Source of the DNA: Helichrysum umbraculigerum
Lineage: Eukaryota; Streptophyta; Magnoliopsida; Asterales; Asteraceae
NCBI GenBank assembly: GCA_949592205.1
Contig: CATIUR010000003.1
Location: 83,415,001-83,479,000, forward strand
Reading direction: 5' to 3'
Length of the DNA stretch: 64,000 bases
In this document: piece by piece, positions 1-10,887 of the stretch
How the letters are laid out: the number at the start of each line of letters is the position of its first letter
Position numbering within the stretch: position 1 is the first letter of the stretch
Notes under the pieces: model-generated
Told to the model about the DNA's origin: nothing
Database searches by the model: none
The model's input: the letters and a program-made list of their open reading frames with translations, nothing else
Translations under genes and position numbers: made by a program

Positions 1-67
<67 letters not shown>
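1..67. repeat. (AT)n microsatellite
   Basis: Nearly pure AT dinucleotide run with two single-base interruptions (ATAC), reaching the left edge of the window. It directly precedes the target duplication of the hAT-type element at 76. Confidence 0.95.
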
Positions 68-75
68 CATGTGTG

Positions 76-813
76 TAGGCCTGTAAGCGAACTGAACGTT
101 CGGCGAACTATTCGCGAACCGTTCGGCGGGAAGTTCGTTTATGTTCGTTCGTTTCGTTATATGAACGAACATGAACAAATTTTTACGTTTGTTTGATTAT
201 ATGAACGAACATGAACACATGTCTCGTTCGTTCATTTATGTTCGTGAACGTTCGGTTAAATGTTCGTTTATTAACTAATAATTTAATCGAATTAATACAT
301 ATTTGTATATCTTATTTTGATTAAGCTAAATATCAGATAGAATATTATTAATATTTTGATATTTTCATTAAATAATATTAAATATCTTGATATTTTTACC
401 TTACAATTTCCCTTCACTCCAAACGCACCTCGACTAGTTCCAGATGTGCTGCTCTTTCCAACGATCGGACCAAGCTAATGAGTTTATCTTCATATTGTGA
501 TCGTTTTGAAGTGTTGAATGTGCATCGCAAAGTTTCAATGTATATAATATATATGTGTAAATGTGTATATATATATGTTCGTTTATGTTTGTTGAGGTTC
601 GTTTAAGGTATTAATGAAGAAATGCATTAGATTATGTGTTTGTTCGTGTACGTTCGTTTGTGTTCGTGAACAAACAAATTTTCTTAATGAACGAACATGA
701 ACAACAAAATCTGTTCGCTTATCCGTTCGTGTTCGTTCGTTTGTTCGTCAAAACCTTAATGAACGAACACAAACAGACTCTGTTCGTGTTCGTTCGGTTC
801 GTTTACAAGCCTA
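76..813 (+). mobile_element. Non-autonomous hAT-type element, GTTCGT-rich (copy 1)
   Basis: The ends are imperfect terminal inverted repeats of about 21 bp starting TAGGCCTGTAAGCGAACTG on the left; the right end, reverse-complemented, reads TAGGCTTGTAAACGAACCG. They are flanked by 8-bp near-identical direct repeats, CATGTGTG (68-75) and CACGTGTG (814-821). A TIR of this form with an 8-bp duplication is the hAT signature. Both subterminal regions are dense arrays of GTTCGT/ACGAAC motifs, the kind of repeat hAT transposases bind. No transposase ORF is present; the short open frames are translations of the motif array. A second copy lies inverted at 6777-7628. Confidence 0.85.
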
Positions 814-844
814 CACGTGTGTATATATATATACACATATATAT

Positions 845-1410
845 AGGGTAGTGATCAAGAGGGAAGTGCCTTTTTGGGGGGAAAGGGGGAAGCGTTAGTA
901 TGCATCAAGAAGCATATACAATTATCAATCAAAACGTCAACAAATAATTATTTTTATCGGTAAATAGTAATCAAAATCGATGCTATAAAGAATATTTTAA
1001 CGAATGAATTTCATTTTATAGTCATAACATTAATTGATGAATATTTATTTAATAAATTGTTAACATGCAGTGTGATGCATATTAACTAATATGCATCGCG
1101 ATGCATATTAAAACTTCACATTTTTTGAAAAATATTTTTATTGTTAATATGCATCACAATGCATATTAACTAATATGCACCGCGATGCATATTAATGGAT
1201 TTGGATCTAATATTCATAAATCGATGCTATAACTTGAAGAAAGAATTTATCAAGGAAGCTTAACATTCATAGCATCGATTATGATTAACATTTACTAAAT
1301 TTCAGTTTGCTTTTTTCGAGATTTGTATGGGTGAAGGGAATATGCTTCCTGATGCATACTAACGCTTCCCCCTTCCTCCAAAAATGCCATATTCCCTCTG
1401 GATCATGCCA
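845..1410. mobile_element. Micron-like long-TIR MITE in (TA)n, copy 1
   Basis: About 566 bp, starting GGGTAGTGATCAAGAGGGAA and ending with the imperfect inverse (CCCTCTGGATCATGCCA), flanked by TA repeats on both sides. The arms are long: the left-arm motif near 960-990 with ATCGATGCTATAAAG recurs inverted near 1260-1290 (CATAGCATCGAT). The centre holds several TGCAT/ATGCA palindromes. There is no coding capacity. The TA-microsatellite setting resembles the rice Micron elements, which is an analogy and not a demonstrated homology. Confidence 0.75.
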
Positions 1411-1436
1411 ATATATATATATATATATATATATAT
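1411..1436. repeat. (AT)n between two MITE copies
   Basis: Pure AT run separating two head-to-tail copies of the same 566-bp element. Confidence 0.9.
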
Positions 1437-2003
1437 GGGGTAGTGATCAAGAGAGAAGTGTCTTTTTGGGGGGAAGGGGGGAAGCGTTAGTACGTATCAG
1501 GAAGCATATTACAATTATCAATCAAAACGTCAACAAAAAATTATTTTTATCGGTAAATAGTAATCAAAATCGATGCTATAAAGAATATTTTAACGAATGA
1601 ATTTCATTTTTAAGTCATAACATTAATTGATGAATATTTATTTAATTAATTGTTAAGATGCAGTGTGATGCATATTAACTAAGATGCATCGCGATGCATC
1701 ATAAAACTTCACATTATTTGAAAAATATTTTTATTGTTAAGATGCATCACAATGCAGATTAACTAATATGCACCGCGATGCATCTTAACGGATTTGGATC
1801 AAATATTCATAAATCGGTACTATAACTTGAAGAAAAAATTTATCAAGGAAGCTTAACATTTATAACATCGATTCTGATTAACATTTACTAAATTTCATTT
1901 TGCTTTTTTCGAGATTAGTATATGTGAAGGTAATATGCTTCCTGATGCGTACTAACGCTTCCCCCTTCCCTCAAAAAATGGACTTCCCTCTGGATCATGC
2001 CAC
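1437..2003. mobile_element. Micron-like long-TIR MITE in (TA)n, copy 2
   Basis: Direct-orientation copy of the element at 845-1410 with roughly 90% identity by eye. It has the same ends (GGGTAGTGATCAAGAG and CCCTCTGGATCATGCCA) and is again bounded by AT runs. Several of its central palindromes carry paired changes relative to copy 1 (AATATGCAT to AAGATGCAT on one arm, ATGCATATT to ATGCATCTT on the other). Confidence 0.75.
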
Positions 2004-2079
<76 letters not shown>

Positions 2080-2084
2080 TATAT
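2004..2084. repeat. (AT)n microsatellite
   Basis: About 80 bp of AT dinucleotides with C and G interruptions, at the right edge of the second MITE copy. Confidence 0.9.
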
Positions 2085-2502
2085 AGACTTGTGATCCAAT
2101 GAGAACACATTTATAAGGTGTCGAAAGGTGAGGACACATCATAGTAATCCATTTTTGATAAAAGAAACCTTATGTTGGTGGCATTTTCGTAAATAATGTG
2201 AACTTCGATTTTCATTTACAATCTACTGTTTTTGAAAATCTAATTTTTTTTTTCAAAAACAAATTTTTACATGGTAATTTTTTGTTTTGTCTTTTATTTG
2301 TGGTGAACATGCATCATGTTTAAGTGGTGAAGGTTTATTATTATTAATTCACACGAGTTTGTGAACGTTAATCTTTACTTTTAAGGCTAATCACCCCCAG
2401 CTAACTCAAAAAACAAATTATTTCACGTTCATAGATTTCAAACAAAGAAAAATCAATTATTAAAAAGAGTTATAGCTAGGCATATCATATAATTAAAACT
2501 AA
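2085..2502. other. AT-rich intergenic DNA, no gene seen
   Basis: No ORF, RNA gene or clear repeat boundary recognised. The first 60 bp (GTGATCCAATGAGAACAC onward) look like the end of a transposon family, but I could not find its other end. Confidence 0.6.
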
Positions 2503-2821
2503 GAATAAATTCTATGAATGGTTGATTTACACTGATTTACGAAAACTGTACTTATACTTTTGTTTTTACATTTTCAGTCCAATAATTTTAAGTTTTGCTC
2601 AAAGATGGTCATCTTTAACCTAAAATGACCAAACTACCCTTTCTCTTATCATTTTTTGATACTTAGGACTAAAACGGGAAAAGCGTACTTTAGTCATTTT
2701 AGGTAGATGATGGATCATTTTCGAGTAAAATATAAATTTATTGAACTGAAAAGGTAAAAATAAAAATATAGAGATAATTTACATAAATCGATGTAAAGGT
2801 AGACATTTATAGAATTTACTC
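2503..2821. mobile_element. Fold-back MITE with arms of about 120 bp
   Basis: The left arm starts GAATAAATTCTATGAATGG. The right arm, read on the minus strand, starts GAGTAAATTCTATAAATG. Both continue with matching blocks: TACACTGATTTACG against TACATCGATTTATG, TTTTCAGTCCAATAA against TTTTCAGTTCAATAA, and CCTAAAATG in both. The inner part reads toward the ACCAAACTACCCTTTC loop. There are no ORFs. The flanking sequences do not give a convincing target duplication, so the exact ends are approximate. A related single arm lies at 3024. Confidence 0.65.
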
Positions 2822-3023
2822 TAGAGTTTAAGATGCACAATCAAATTTCAAAATGGAGACTATTAAAGTATTAATATGCCCACACTCAACTTTTGCGTCG
2901 ATAGTGGAGTTATGCAAAACTGGATTTTTGTACGTCGGAGTTTTACGTCATGACTCAAAAACATTCATTTCCCCCATGATCTTTATTTCGTTGCTAGCTA
3001 ATTCCATTTATTTTATATTGGAA

Positions 3024-3172
3024 GAGTAAATTTCATAGATGGTCCTTGTGGTTTACACCGATTTACGAAACTCGTTCTTGAACTTTTTTTTCACTTTTTC
3101 AGTCTAATAAGTTTACATTTTGCTCGAAAATGGTTCATCCTCACCTAAAATGACTAAGATACCCTTTTCTTT
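3024..3172. mobile_element. Truncated relative of the fold-back MITE at 2503
   Basis: Carries one arm of the same family in the same order: GAGTAAATTTCATAGATGG, CGATTTACGAAAC, TTTTTCAGTCTAATAAG, TTTTGCTCGAAAATGG, CACCTAAAATGAC. The matching opposite arm is missing, possibly lost to the Helitron end that begins at 3234. Confidence 0.55.
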
Positions 3173-3233
3173 TCTTTTACTCATTTTAAATATTATTTAA
3201 AATTCTGAAATTGTAATATGTATATAAAATAAA

Positions 3234-3490
3234 CTAGAATATAACCCGCGGATTCGCGAGAATAATACATGTTTCATATATTTTACTGACAATCCTTTCT
3301 GTGACTGATTGTATAGCTTTTGAGACAGAAGCATTGCCTTCCTTATTGGCATCCTTTAATTGCCCATATATATGGCTGATGAGTTGAAAATACAGTTACG
3401 AGTTGACTTATATTTTTATCCGTAGGATTATGCTAACTTTTGATCCTGACTATTACAACCTGTATTTGTTGGTTATTATTTTTTTTTTAT
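3234..3490 (-). mobile_element. Helitron 3' terminus, minus orientation (partial)
   Basis: Read on the minus strand, a GC-rich hairpin (CTCGCGAATCCGCGGG) is followed after a few bases by the terminal CTAG at 3234-3237, with T as the next host base. Hairpin plus CTRR at an A/T insertion site is the Helitron 3'-end signature. The body extends to the right. The 5' TC end was not identified, so the right limit is arbitrary, set at the poly-T preceding the MITE at 3500. Confidence 0.55.
3240..3393 (-). pseudogene. Possible captured exon fragment in the Helitron
   Basis: An open minus-strand frame of about 50 codons runs into the Helitron end. Its sequence is protein-like, not low-complexity: it contains GQLKDANKEGNASVSKAIQ followed by a charged stretch ending IVSKIYE. 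A pyrimidine-rich CAG just upstream on the minus strand could be a splice acceptor. The hydrophilic, probably helical character and the position inside a Helitron suggest a captured exon. I do not recognise the parent gene, and a chance open frame cannot be excluded. Confidence 0.3.
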
Positions 3491-3499
3491 GGTTTTTTT

Positions 3500-3898
3500 T
3501 AGAGGTGGCAAAATGAATGGGTCGGGTCGGGTCGGGTCACGGGTCTAGATGGGTTTGGGTCTAAATGGGTCCGGGTCTAGATGGGTCATTTAGAAAGATG
3601 GGTCTAAACGGGTCCGGGTCAAATGGGTCTCGGGTCGGGTCGGGTCATCGGGTTCAACAAAATTTTTTTTTTTATTTGAGTGAAAAATGAAAAAAATGAA
3701 ATGAGGTGAAAAAAAAAAAAATTACCCGCTAGACCCGTCTAAACCCGTTGGTTAATTGTTACATAATTAGAGGTTATATTGAAAAACCCATTTAGACCCA
3801 TCCAAAAAATAGGGAGGAGACCCAACAAACCCACCCCCTCCTAAAAATTAACCAAATTGACCCAAAATTAACCAATGGGTCTAAAATTGTCACCTCTA
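3500..3898. mobile_element. hAT MITE, GGGTC-rich, with perfect 8-bp TSD
   Basis: Terminal inverted repeats start TAGAGGTGGCAAAATGAA on the left and TAGAGGTGACAATTTTAG on the right (reverse complement). Both ends are flanked by GTTTTTTT (3492-3499 and 3899-3906), a perfect 8-bp target duplication. The left subterminal half is a run of GGGTC repeats (GGGTCGGGTCGGGTC and variants); the right half has the inverse GACCC form. It has no coding capacity. Confidence 0.9.
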
Positions 3899-3906
3899 GT
3901 TTTTTT

Positions 3907-4132
3907 AATGCCTGGCATACACGTGCTGATTGGAAGGAGTGATTGGAAGGATGGTAATTAGGAAGGAGTTAACCGTTCCTTCAGTTTCACACCATGCTAC
4001 TATATCATGCATGCCCCTGCCATCCTGCATGCACCATCCTGGCCTACCAACACACGTTGCTTTCCTACCAACCTGCTTTTTACCATCATGCCCTACAATC
4101 ATGTATACATGCCTTCCTGCCCTACAATCATT
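3907..4132. other. Low-complexity GGAAGGA/TACCATC-type sequence
   Basis: Contains irregular repeats of GGAAGGA and of ATCATGCC/CCTACCAAC. The overlapping open frames on both strands are products of this repetition and show no protein-like composition. No gene is supported. Confidence 0.5.
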
Positions 4133-4141
4133 GAATATATA

Positions 4142-5501
4142 GACTTTTTTACACTGTTCGTCTATGTGGTTTGTCTAGAATTTCACTCGTCGCCCTTGTA
4201 CTTTTTTTTTGGCACTGGTCGTCCCCGTGGTTGCTAATTCTTGCACTCGTAGTCCTTATCACTAACGGCTGTTAGTTTTCTTCGTTAAAGGACCATCCGT
4301 GTAATTTTTTTTCAAATTTTAAGTTTATTTAATATTATTTTTAATTGTACTTAGCTAATTTATTTTTTGAATAATCTAATCAATTTAATTTAATTATTTT
4401 AATCAGTTTTTTCGTGACAATTAATTTATTCTATTTTTTAGTGTTCCGATATATATAAACCCACTAAAAATATAAATAGTTTAAAAATATAATATTTTTT
4501 TAAAGAGTTTATACTCTTAATTATAAAAGGTTTTGTATATTATGAGCGTACTCAAATTGCATATTATCAACATGTAACATTTGTTTTTGAGTTAATTGAA
4601 AAAAAAATTATGAAATACTAAATTGCAATAACTACGTAACGTAAAGTATAATTATACTCCATATGTTGAATATTATGTATTTATTCTTTCAAATAACCGA
4701 CACATATTAAATATGTAAATTAGTAGAAAAATTATACGGATAGTACCTGATAATTTTTTACATTATTTTTTTTAAATAAAAATTGTGGTATTTTTAAGGG
4801 GTCGATATAGATTATGACACTTACAAAAATTAGAATAAGAAAATATTTAAATTAATCAATTTAATTGTCAAAAATAAAATAACTATTACTGAAAAGGAAA
4901 ATTAACTAAATGCAGTTATTTAATACTATACGCTACGTAGTTATTGCAATTTAGTATTTTACAATTTTTTCTTCAATTAACTCAAAAACAAATGTTACAT
5001 GTTGATAATGTGCAATTTGAGTATGTTCATAATATACAAAACTATTAGCAATATATATGTAGGCTTGTAGAATTGTCTATACGGAGTCATGAAATCAATG
5101 ATGATATATAAAATTAAGAGTATAAACTATTTAAAAAACTTTTATATTTTTAAACTATTTATATTTTTATTGAGTTTATATAGATCGGGACACTTAAAAA
5201 ATATAATAAAATTAATTGTCACGAAAAAAAACTGATTAAAATAATTAAATTAAATTAATTAGATTATTCAAAAAATAAATTAACTAAGTACAATTAAAAA
5301 TAATATTAAATTTAAATAAACTTAAACTTTGAAAAAAAATAACATAGATGGTCCTTTAACGAAGAAAACTAACGACCGTTAGTGACAAGGACTGCGAGTG
5401 CAAGAATTAGCAACCACAAGGATGACCAGTGCAAAAAAAAAGTACAAGGACGACGAGTGAAATTCTAGACAAACCACAAAGACGAACCGTGTAAAAAAGT
5501 C
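4142..5501. mobile_element. Mutator-like fold-back element with 9-bp TSD
   Basis: A 1360-bp element whose ends GACTTTTTTACACTGTTCG and its inverse are flanked by identical 9-bp repeats GAATATATA (4133-4141 and 5502-5510). The inverted arms are very long, roughly 4142-4660 and 4915-5501, and include paired blocks such as CTAGAATTTCACTC/GAGTGAAATTCTAG and CTTCGTTAAAGGACCAT/ATGGTCCTTTAACGAAG. A 9-bp target duplication with long TIRs is the Mutator (MULE) signature. There is no transposase ORF. Confidence 0.88.
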
Positions 5502-5510
5502 GAATATATA

Positions 5511-6034
5511 TCACATTTGGGAAGGATAAGGATGGAATGATGGCAAATAATAAAAGATAGAAATGAAGAAACCGTGTAAAATAAAAAGATATTTATTATT
5601 ATTGTTATTTTATTTCAATATATATATAAGTTTTAGATAAATTCTTATTTAAATAAATAGTTTTGTCATACTATACTAAAATAATAAGAAACGGTTTAAT
5701 AAAACGATTTAATAGTATATCTTACTGATTATCTTTCTATTTAATAATAAGACATAATAATAAATAATAATAATAATTATAATATATATTAAAAAAGATT
5801 GCATGGAAGTTAATAGCCATATCTATGGGCAATTTAGGATGAAAAAGAATGATGGTGCGTAATCTTCAAACTCGGGTGCAAAGTTTTCATCTGGAGTTTA
5901 GTGTCGGTGATCTCAATTTGGGAACACCAGCTTCATATGTATTATATCAATATATAAAAATAAATATATTAAGTGGCCTTATTAAAAATTAAATAAAATA
6001 CCTACGAATATCCTATGATATATTTTCTTATCCT

Positions 6035-6041
<7 letters not shown>
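5511..6041. other. AT-rich intergenic DNA, no gene seen
   Basis: Very AT-rich with scattered TAATAA runs. No open frame, RNA gene or transposon end recognised. Confidence 0.6.

Positions 6042-6110
<69 letters not shown>
6042..6110. repeat. (TAA)n microsatellite
   Basis: About 23 TAA units with a single TAG interruption. Confidence 0.95.
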
Positions 6111-6111
<1 letters not shown>

Positions 6112-6112
<1 letters not shown>

Positions 6113-6441
6113 CCGATTATAGGAAAGGAATGAATGAAAAGTAGGTGGCTAACTCAGGAAGCAGGAAGGCCAAGCATGAATGAAAATTAATGGGCTAAGT
6201 TTTATCTAGGCCCAATAGGTCAACAAAGGCAAACAAAGGCCTAATAATATGTGGGCCCAAACGAGTACCAAGGCAGGAACACAGACCGGTTATAGAAAAC
6301 GAAGGAATGAAACATAGTTGGCTAACTCAGGATGGCAGGAAGCAGGAAGGCCAAATATTCCTATTATTATAGGAAAAGCATGATGAAAATTAATGGGCTA
6401 AATTTTATCCAGGTCCAATAGGTAAACAATGGCAAACAAAG
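6112..6441. repeat. Tandem duplication of about 173 bp (second copy split by a solo LTR)
   Basis: Unit 1 (6112-6284) starts ACCGATTATAGGAAAGG and unit 2 (from 6285) starts ACCGGTTATAGAAAACG. Both carry TGGCTAACTCAGGA, AGCAGGAAGGCCAA, ATTAATGGGCTAA and CAAAGGCCTAATAATATG in that order. The second unit is interrupted at 6441 by the solo LTR and resumes at 9723 (CAAAGGCCTAATAATATGCA), ending near 9793. Confidence 0.8.
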
Positions 6442-6776
6442 TGTGACAACCGTCACCAAACCGTTATCGTAGTTCAAGCCGTAAAAAGTCATTTTTATGA
6501 AAATACTAATTTCAATGATTTCTTTACATCAAAGTCTTCGTTTTTCAAAAACGAATCCAACGCAAAAAGAATCAACGCAAACGGACGTGTAACGAAGAAG
6601 TTATGAAGCAAAACGTAAACGAAATTTGAGCTGAACAGATCGCGACGCGATTTGACTAAATCGCGCCTCTATCTACCCCAGATCGCGACTCGATCTACCT
6701 CGGTCGCGGCTTTATCCTACCTGACGAGTATAAATTCGATTTTTAACCCCAAAAACGTATTTGCAAACCCTACAAT

Positions 6777-7009
6777 TAGGCCCGTAAACAAACTGAACGA
6801 ACATGAACGGAGTCTGTTCGTGTTCGTTCATTAAGGTTTTGGCGAACACACGAACGAACACGAACGGATAGGCGAACGGATTTTGTTGTTCATGTTCGTT
6901 CATTAAGAAAATTTGTTTGTTCACGAACACAAACGAACGTACATGAACAAACACATAATTTAATGCATTTCTTCATTAATACTTTAAACAAACCTCAACA
7001 AACATAAAC

Positions 7010-7097
<88 letters not shown>

Positions 7098-7628
7098 CTA
7101 CACATATATATTATATAACTTGAAACTTTGCAATGCATATTCAACATTACAAAACGATCACAATATGAAGATAAATTCATTTCTTGGTCCGATCGTTGGA
7201 AAGAGCAGCACATCTGGAACTAGTGGAGGGAGAGTGTGGATGTGTTTTTGGAGTGGAGGGAAATGTGATATGGAAATATAAGGTAATAATATCTAGATGT
7301 TTAATATTATCAAATGAAAATATCACAATATTAATAATATTCTATTTGATATTTAGCTTTATCAAAATAACATATTCAAATATGTATTAATTTAATTAAA
7401 CTATTAGTTAATAAACGAACATTTAACTGAACGTTCACGAACGTGTTATCGAACGTTCACGAACGTAAATGAACGAACGAGACATGTGTTCATGTTCGTT
7501 CATATAATTAAACGAACGTAAAAATTTGTTCATGTTCGTTCATATAACGAAACGAACGAACATAAACGAACTTCTCGCCGAACGGTTCGCGAATAGTTCG
7601 CCGAACGTTCAGTTCGCTTACAGGCCTA
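6777..7628 (-). mobile_element. Non-autonomous hAT-type element, GTTCGT-rich (copy 2, inverted)
   Basis: Inverted relative of the element at 76-813. The ends are TAGGCCCGTAAACAAACTG and, on the minus strand, TAGGCCTGTAAGCGAACTG. The 8-bp flanks CCTACAAT (6769-6776) and CCTACAGC (7629-7636) agree at six positions. It is longer than copy 1 mainly because a dinucleotide tract at 7015-7096 has expanded. It lies inside the solo LTR, so it inserted after that LTR was in place. Confidence 0.85.
7015..7096. repeat. (TA)n(CA)n compound microsatellite inside the hAT element
   Basis: About 26 bp of TA followed by about 55 bp of CA. The matching place in the other copy (about 541-578) is only a short mixed TATATG/TGTG tract, so the expansion is private to this copy. 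Confidence 0.9.
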
Positions 7629-9031
7629 CCTACAGCCGATTTTGGATGATCTGAGGCGACTTGTTCTTCATATTTTTGATCCTTATGGTCTAAGAACTCA
7701 ATCACACCATTTCTACATCATTCTAGCAATCAAGAACTCGTGTATTCGCGTATTTCGATAAGATTTACATTCTAAGCTTTCGTTTTCTTGGTGTTCAAGT
7801 TGCATGGTGTATAAATCCTCATGCCATATTGTTTATTTACAGATTTTAAGTGATCTCTATCGTGCGGATTCTTGATTGTTGGTATAAAACTTCTTTCGAC
7901 TCATTCGATTTCGTGTATTTCGATTATCGTTTATTGTCGATTATTTTCGGTTGATTCCGTTGTGTTCCGGGTAAATGAAATTGTTAGGATGTTGATAAAA
8001 TCAGTTTATAAGATGGTAGAATTGAGAATTTTGATTGTGGTTGCGGTTTGGACTAATTATAAATGCGATTAGGGTTGATTGTTCATAAACCCTAATCTGA
8101 CCAGATTGTGTCTTCGGTTTGGGAAGCTTGTAACTTGTTCATTTCATGGTAATTTTTGATGAAACAGGAGTCTAAACTTAAGTACTTTGAGTCTACTTTC
8201 AAATGGCATTGGTTTCAAGGCTAAATGTTGAGTATAAGTTAGTCAAAATGATTTTATAAAAGGGAATGTCAAATCTGAGTTTTTCGGTTCATTGTTTTAG
8301 TTAACTTTTTGATTTTTGAAACGTATGTTAAACTAAGAATTGAGTCTTGCAATTTTTACTGGAGTAATTTTAAAGTGTCAAAAATTTTCTGTAAAAATAT
8401 CATAGTCTTTTTAAGTATTTAAGTTTTTTAAATAAATTGTAACTTTTGTGTACTCATAAGTCATTTTAGTTTCTGAGCAGATTGTTTTAGTGAATTTTTA
8501 AAAATAGTGAACTACTGAAATAAGTTCTGGAAAAATTACATGTTGTTATTAACACATTGAAGTGTCACTGGTAAAATTTGTAGAGTCAAATGACCTAATT
8601 AAGTAATATTTAAAAAATCGTAAATTGGAACTAAACTTTCGGACAAAATCTGAGTTTTTCATTTTAGGTTGGTTCTTGCGATGATACACTAGTTTGAGTT
8701 GTGAGGAGACTTAGTGAATATGTTTTGGACTTGGGATACAATGGAATGACCTAGTTATGCCTAGGTTGTAACCCATACGCATTATGATATTGTAGATTGG
8801 CAAGCTGTTTAGTGGTTTATACTTAAGGGACGATACTTACATTATTTTCTGAGGTGAGTATTCGTGGCCCCGTTTTCATATACATATTTTCAAATTGGGG
8901 GAAAAGCATGCTCACATGATTTATCACTTGTTTTCATGCTGTGATTACATTTGTTTTCATTTCGGACATATGCTTGAAATGTGTTACATTATGTGGAATT
9001 ATGTGCATTACTTGGAAACATTATTGAGGCT

Positions 9032-9232
9032 ATTTGTCTTACTCCTTTGTGGGTATTGACAACACGCCGACTTGTTGGGCTATTCGTCTTGCTCCTTTGT
9101 GGGTATTGACAACACGCCAGTTGGATACATTGACATCATTTAGGCTATTCGTCTTGCTCCTTTGGGGGTATTGACAACACGCCGACGTATATGTTATTCG
9201 TCTTACTCTGCGGGAGTAATGACAACACGCAT
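9032..9232. repeat. Four-copy subrepeat of about 50 bp in the solo LTR
   Basis: Four tandem variants each contain TATTCGTCTTGCTCCTTTG (or a close variant), then GTATTGACAACACGCC. Unit spacing is irregular because of a 15-bp insertion in the second unit. This lies within the 3' part of the solo LTR. Confidence 0.8.
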
Positions 9233-9793
9233 GGTTGTTTTGTTGAGATTTGTTCATTTACACTAATTTCATTTATATGTACCATTTCTATATGCATTGT
9301 CTTAACTTATTATTATCACAGCAAAATGTTTATTTTTGAGGTGTCTGGTTTCAAACCTACGAAACTCACCAACATTCGTGTTGACATTTTTGAGCATATC
9401 TTTTCAGGTTATACTAGTGGACTTAAAGCAGAGGACAAGAGAACTTAGTGGACCTTTAGGGTTGCATTAAGAGTTATTCAAAACTTGTGGTACATCATTA
9501 AGGTTGTTTGTGAAGGCTTGTTTTGCCTTAACATTGTAGTGTACGGTTATTTGTAAGCTTTTGAATTCATTGTTGAAATGTATGCACGACATGATCCGTT
9601 ATTCATGTTAATGACATCATGACACATTGTATATTGTATTTCATATAGAATTCTTTATAATGATGTGTTATGATCCTATCACCGTTATACCCCGTTGTTT
9701 CCGCTTTAGACGGGGTGTGACACAAAGGCCTAATAATATGCAGACCCAAACGAGTACATGTAAGTCTGTAACTCAGTAAGGCAGGAACGCAGG

Positions 9794-10256
9794 AAGCCCA
9801 ACATTAGCCGTAATGTTTTTTCGGGTATGCGTTCATGGGTGAATATTCACTTGAAAAAAAGTAAAAAGATTAAGGTGTAACTTTTCTACTGTAATATAAT
9901 TATAATATATTAATAAGAAGTAATCGAATGTTATATAGGATAAACTTGTGTCACGTCTGGTAGTATTTGTGGCCAATGTTGGTGTTGACGGGGTCAAATA
10001 TACACATATAAGTATGCTAATGTCGATCTAAAATTTGTTGATAACTTAATGAGCTTCTTCTTAAAATGATTGATAGGCCTAATTTGGTATGACTAAAAAC
10101 AAACCTAAAGATGTGATTGGTAGGTTTGAAAAATTGATTGGTTGAGATTTAGAGAGAAAAAAAATTTAACCAATCAAAAATATTAGGCTAACTTTTAGGT
10201 CTATGTAAGTAGTTTCATTTAGTATTACTCTCCTATATATATGTATACATATATAT
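9794..10256. other. Intergenic DNA, no gene seen
   Basis: AT-rich sequence with no protein-like open frame or recognised transposon end. Confidence 0.5.
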
Positions 10257-10819
10257 AGAGTAGTGATCAAGAGGGAAGTGCCATTTTTTAGGAAGGGGGA
10301 ACGTTATTATTCATTATGAAGCATCTTACAATTATCAATCAAAACGTCAATAAAAAATTATTTTTACCGGTAAATAGTAATCAAAATCGATGCTATAAAG
10401 AATATATAAACGAATGAATTTCATTTTTAAGTCAGAACATTAGTTGATGAATATTTATTTAATAAATTGAAATATTCACCGTGATGAATGTTAACTAACA
10501 TTCATTACGATGAATGTTAAAACTTAACATTCTTTGAAAAATATTTTTATTGTTAACATTCATCACAATGAATGTTAACTAACATTCACCGCGATGAATA
10601 TTAATGGATTTGGGTCTAAATTCATAAATAGTTGTTATAACTTGCAGAAAGAATTTATCAAGGAAGTTTAACATTCATAGCATCGATTCTGATTAACATT
10701 TATTATATTTCGGTTCACCTTTTTTTTTTAGATTTGTATGGGTGAAGGTAATATGTTTTTTGATGAATACTAACGCTTCCACCTTCCTTCAAAAAATGCA
10801 CTTCCCTCTGGATCATTCC

Positions 10820-10822
<3 letters not shown>
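10257..10822. mobile_element. Micron-like long-TIR MITE in (TA)n, copy 3
   Basis: Same element as at 845 and 1437 (starts AGAGTAGTGATCAAGAGGG, ends CCCTCTGGATCATTCCA), again flanked by TATA runs. In its central palindromes the TGCAT/ATGCA core of copies 1 and 2 is replaced throughout by TTCAT/ATGAA, so that both arms of each palindrome remain complementary. Confidence 0.75.

Positions 10823-10883
<61 letters not shown>
10823..10883. repeat. (TA)n microsatellite
   Basis: Pure TA run of about 60 bp abutting the third MITE copy. Confidence 0.95.

Positions 10884-10887
<4 letters not shown>

Larger units (their letters stand above)
6442..9722 (+). mobile_element. Solo LTR of a Tekay-type Ty3/gypsy element, with nested hAT
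   Basis: Starts TGTGACAACCGTCACC and ends GACGGGGTGTGACA, flanked by the 5-bp duplication CAAAG (6437-6441 and 9723-9727). Without the nested hAT element it is about 2.4 kb and holds no PBS, gag or pol. It shares the block order of the full Tekay LTR in this window: GAGGTGAGTATTCGTGGCCCC near 8850, comparable to CAGGTGAGTTTCATAGCCCC near 35023, and AAACTCACCAACATTCGTG near 9362, comparable to GAGCTCACCAGCGTTTTCG near 35469. This fits LTR-LTR recombination that left one LTR. Confidence 0.8.

Noticed and set aside
1900..2142. Open frames on both strands rich in Ile-Tyr repeats (also at 1307, 7000, 10742 and 61864)
   Set aside because: They are translations of (AT)n microsatellites and have no protein meaning.
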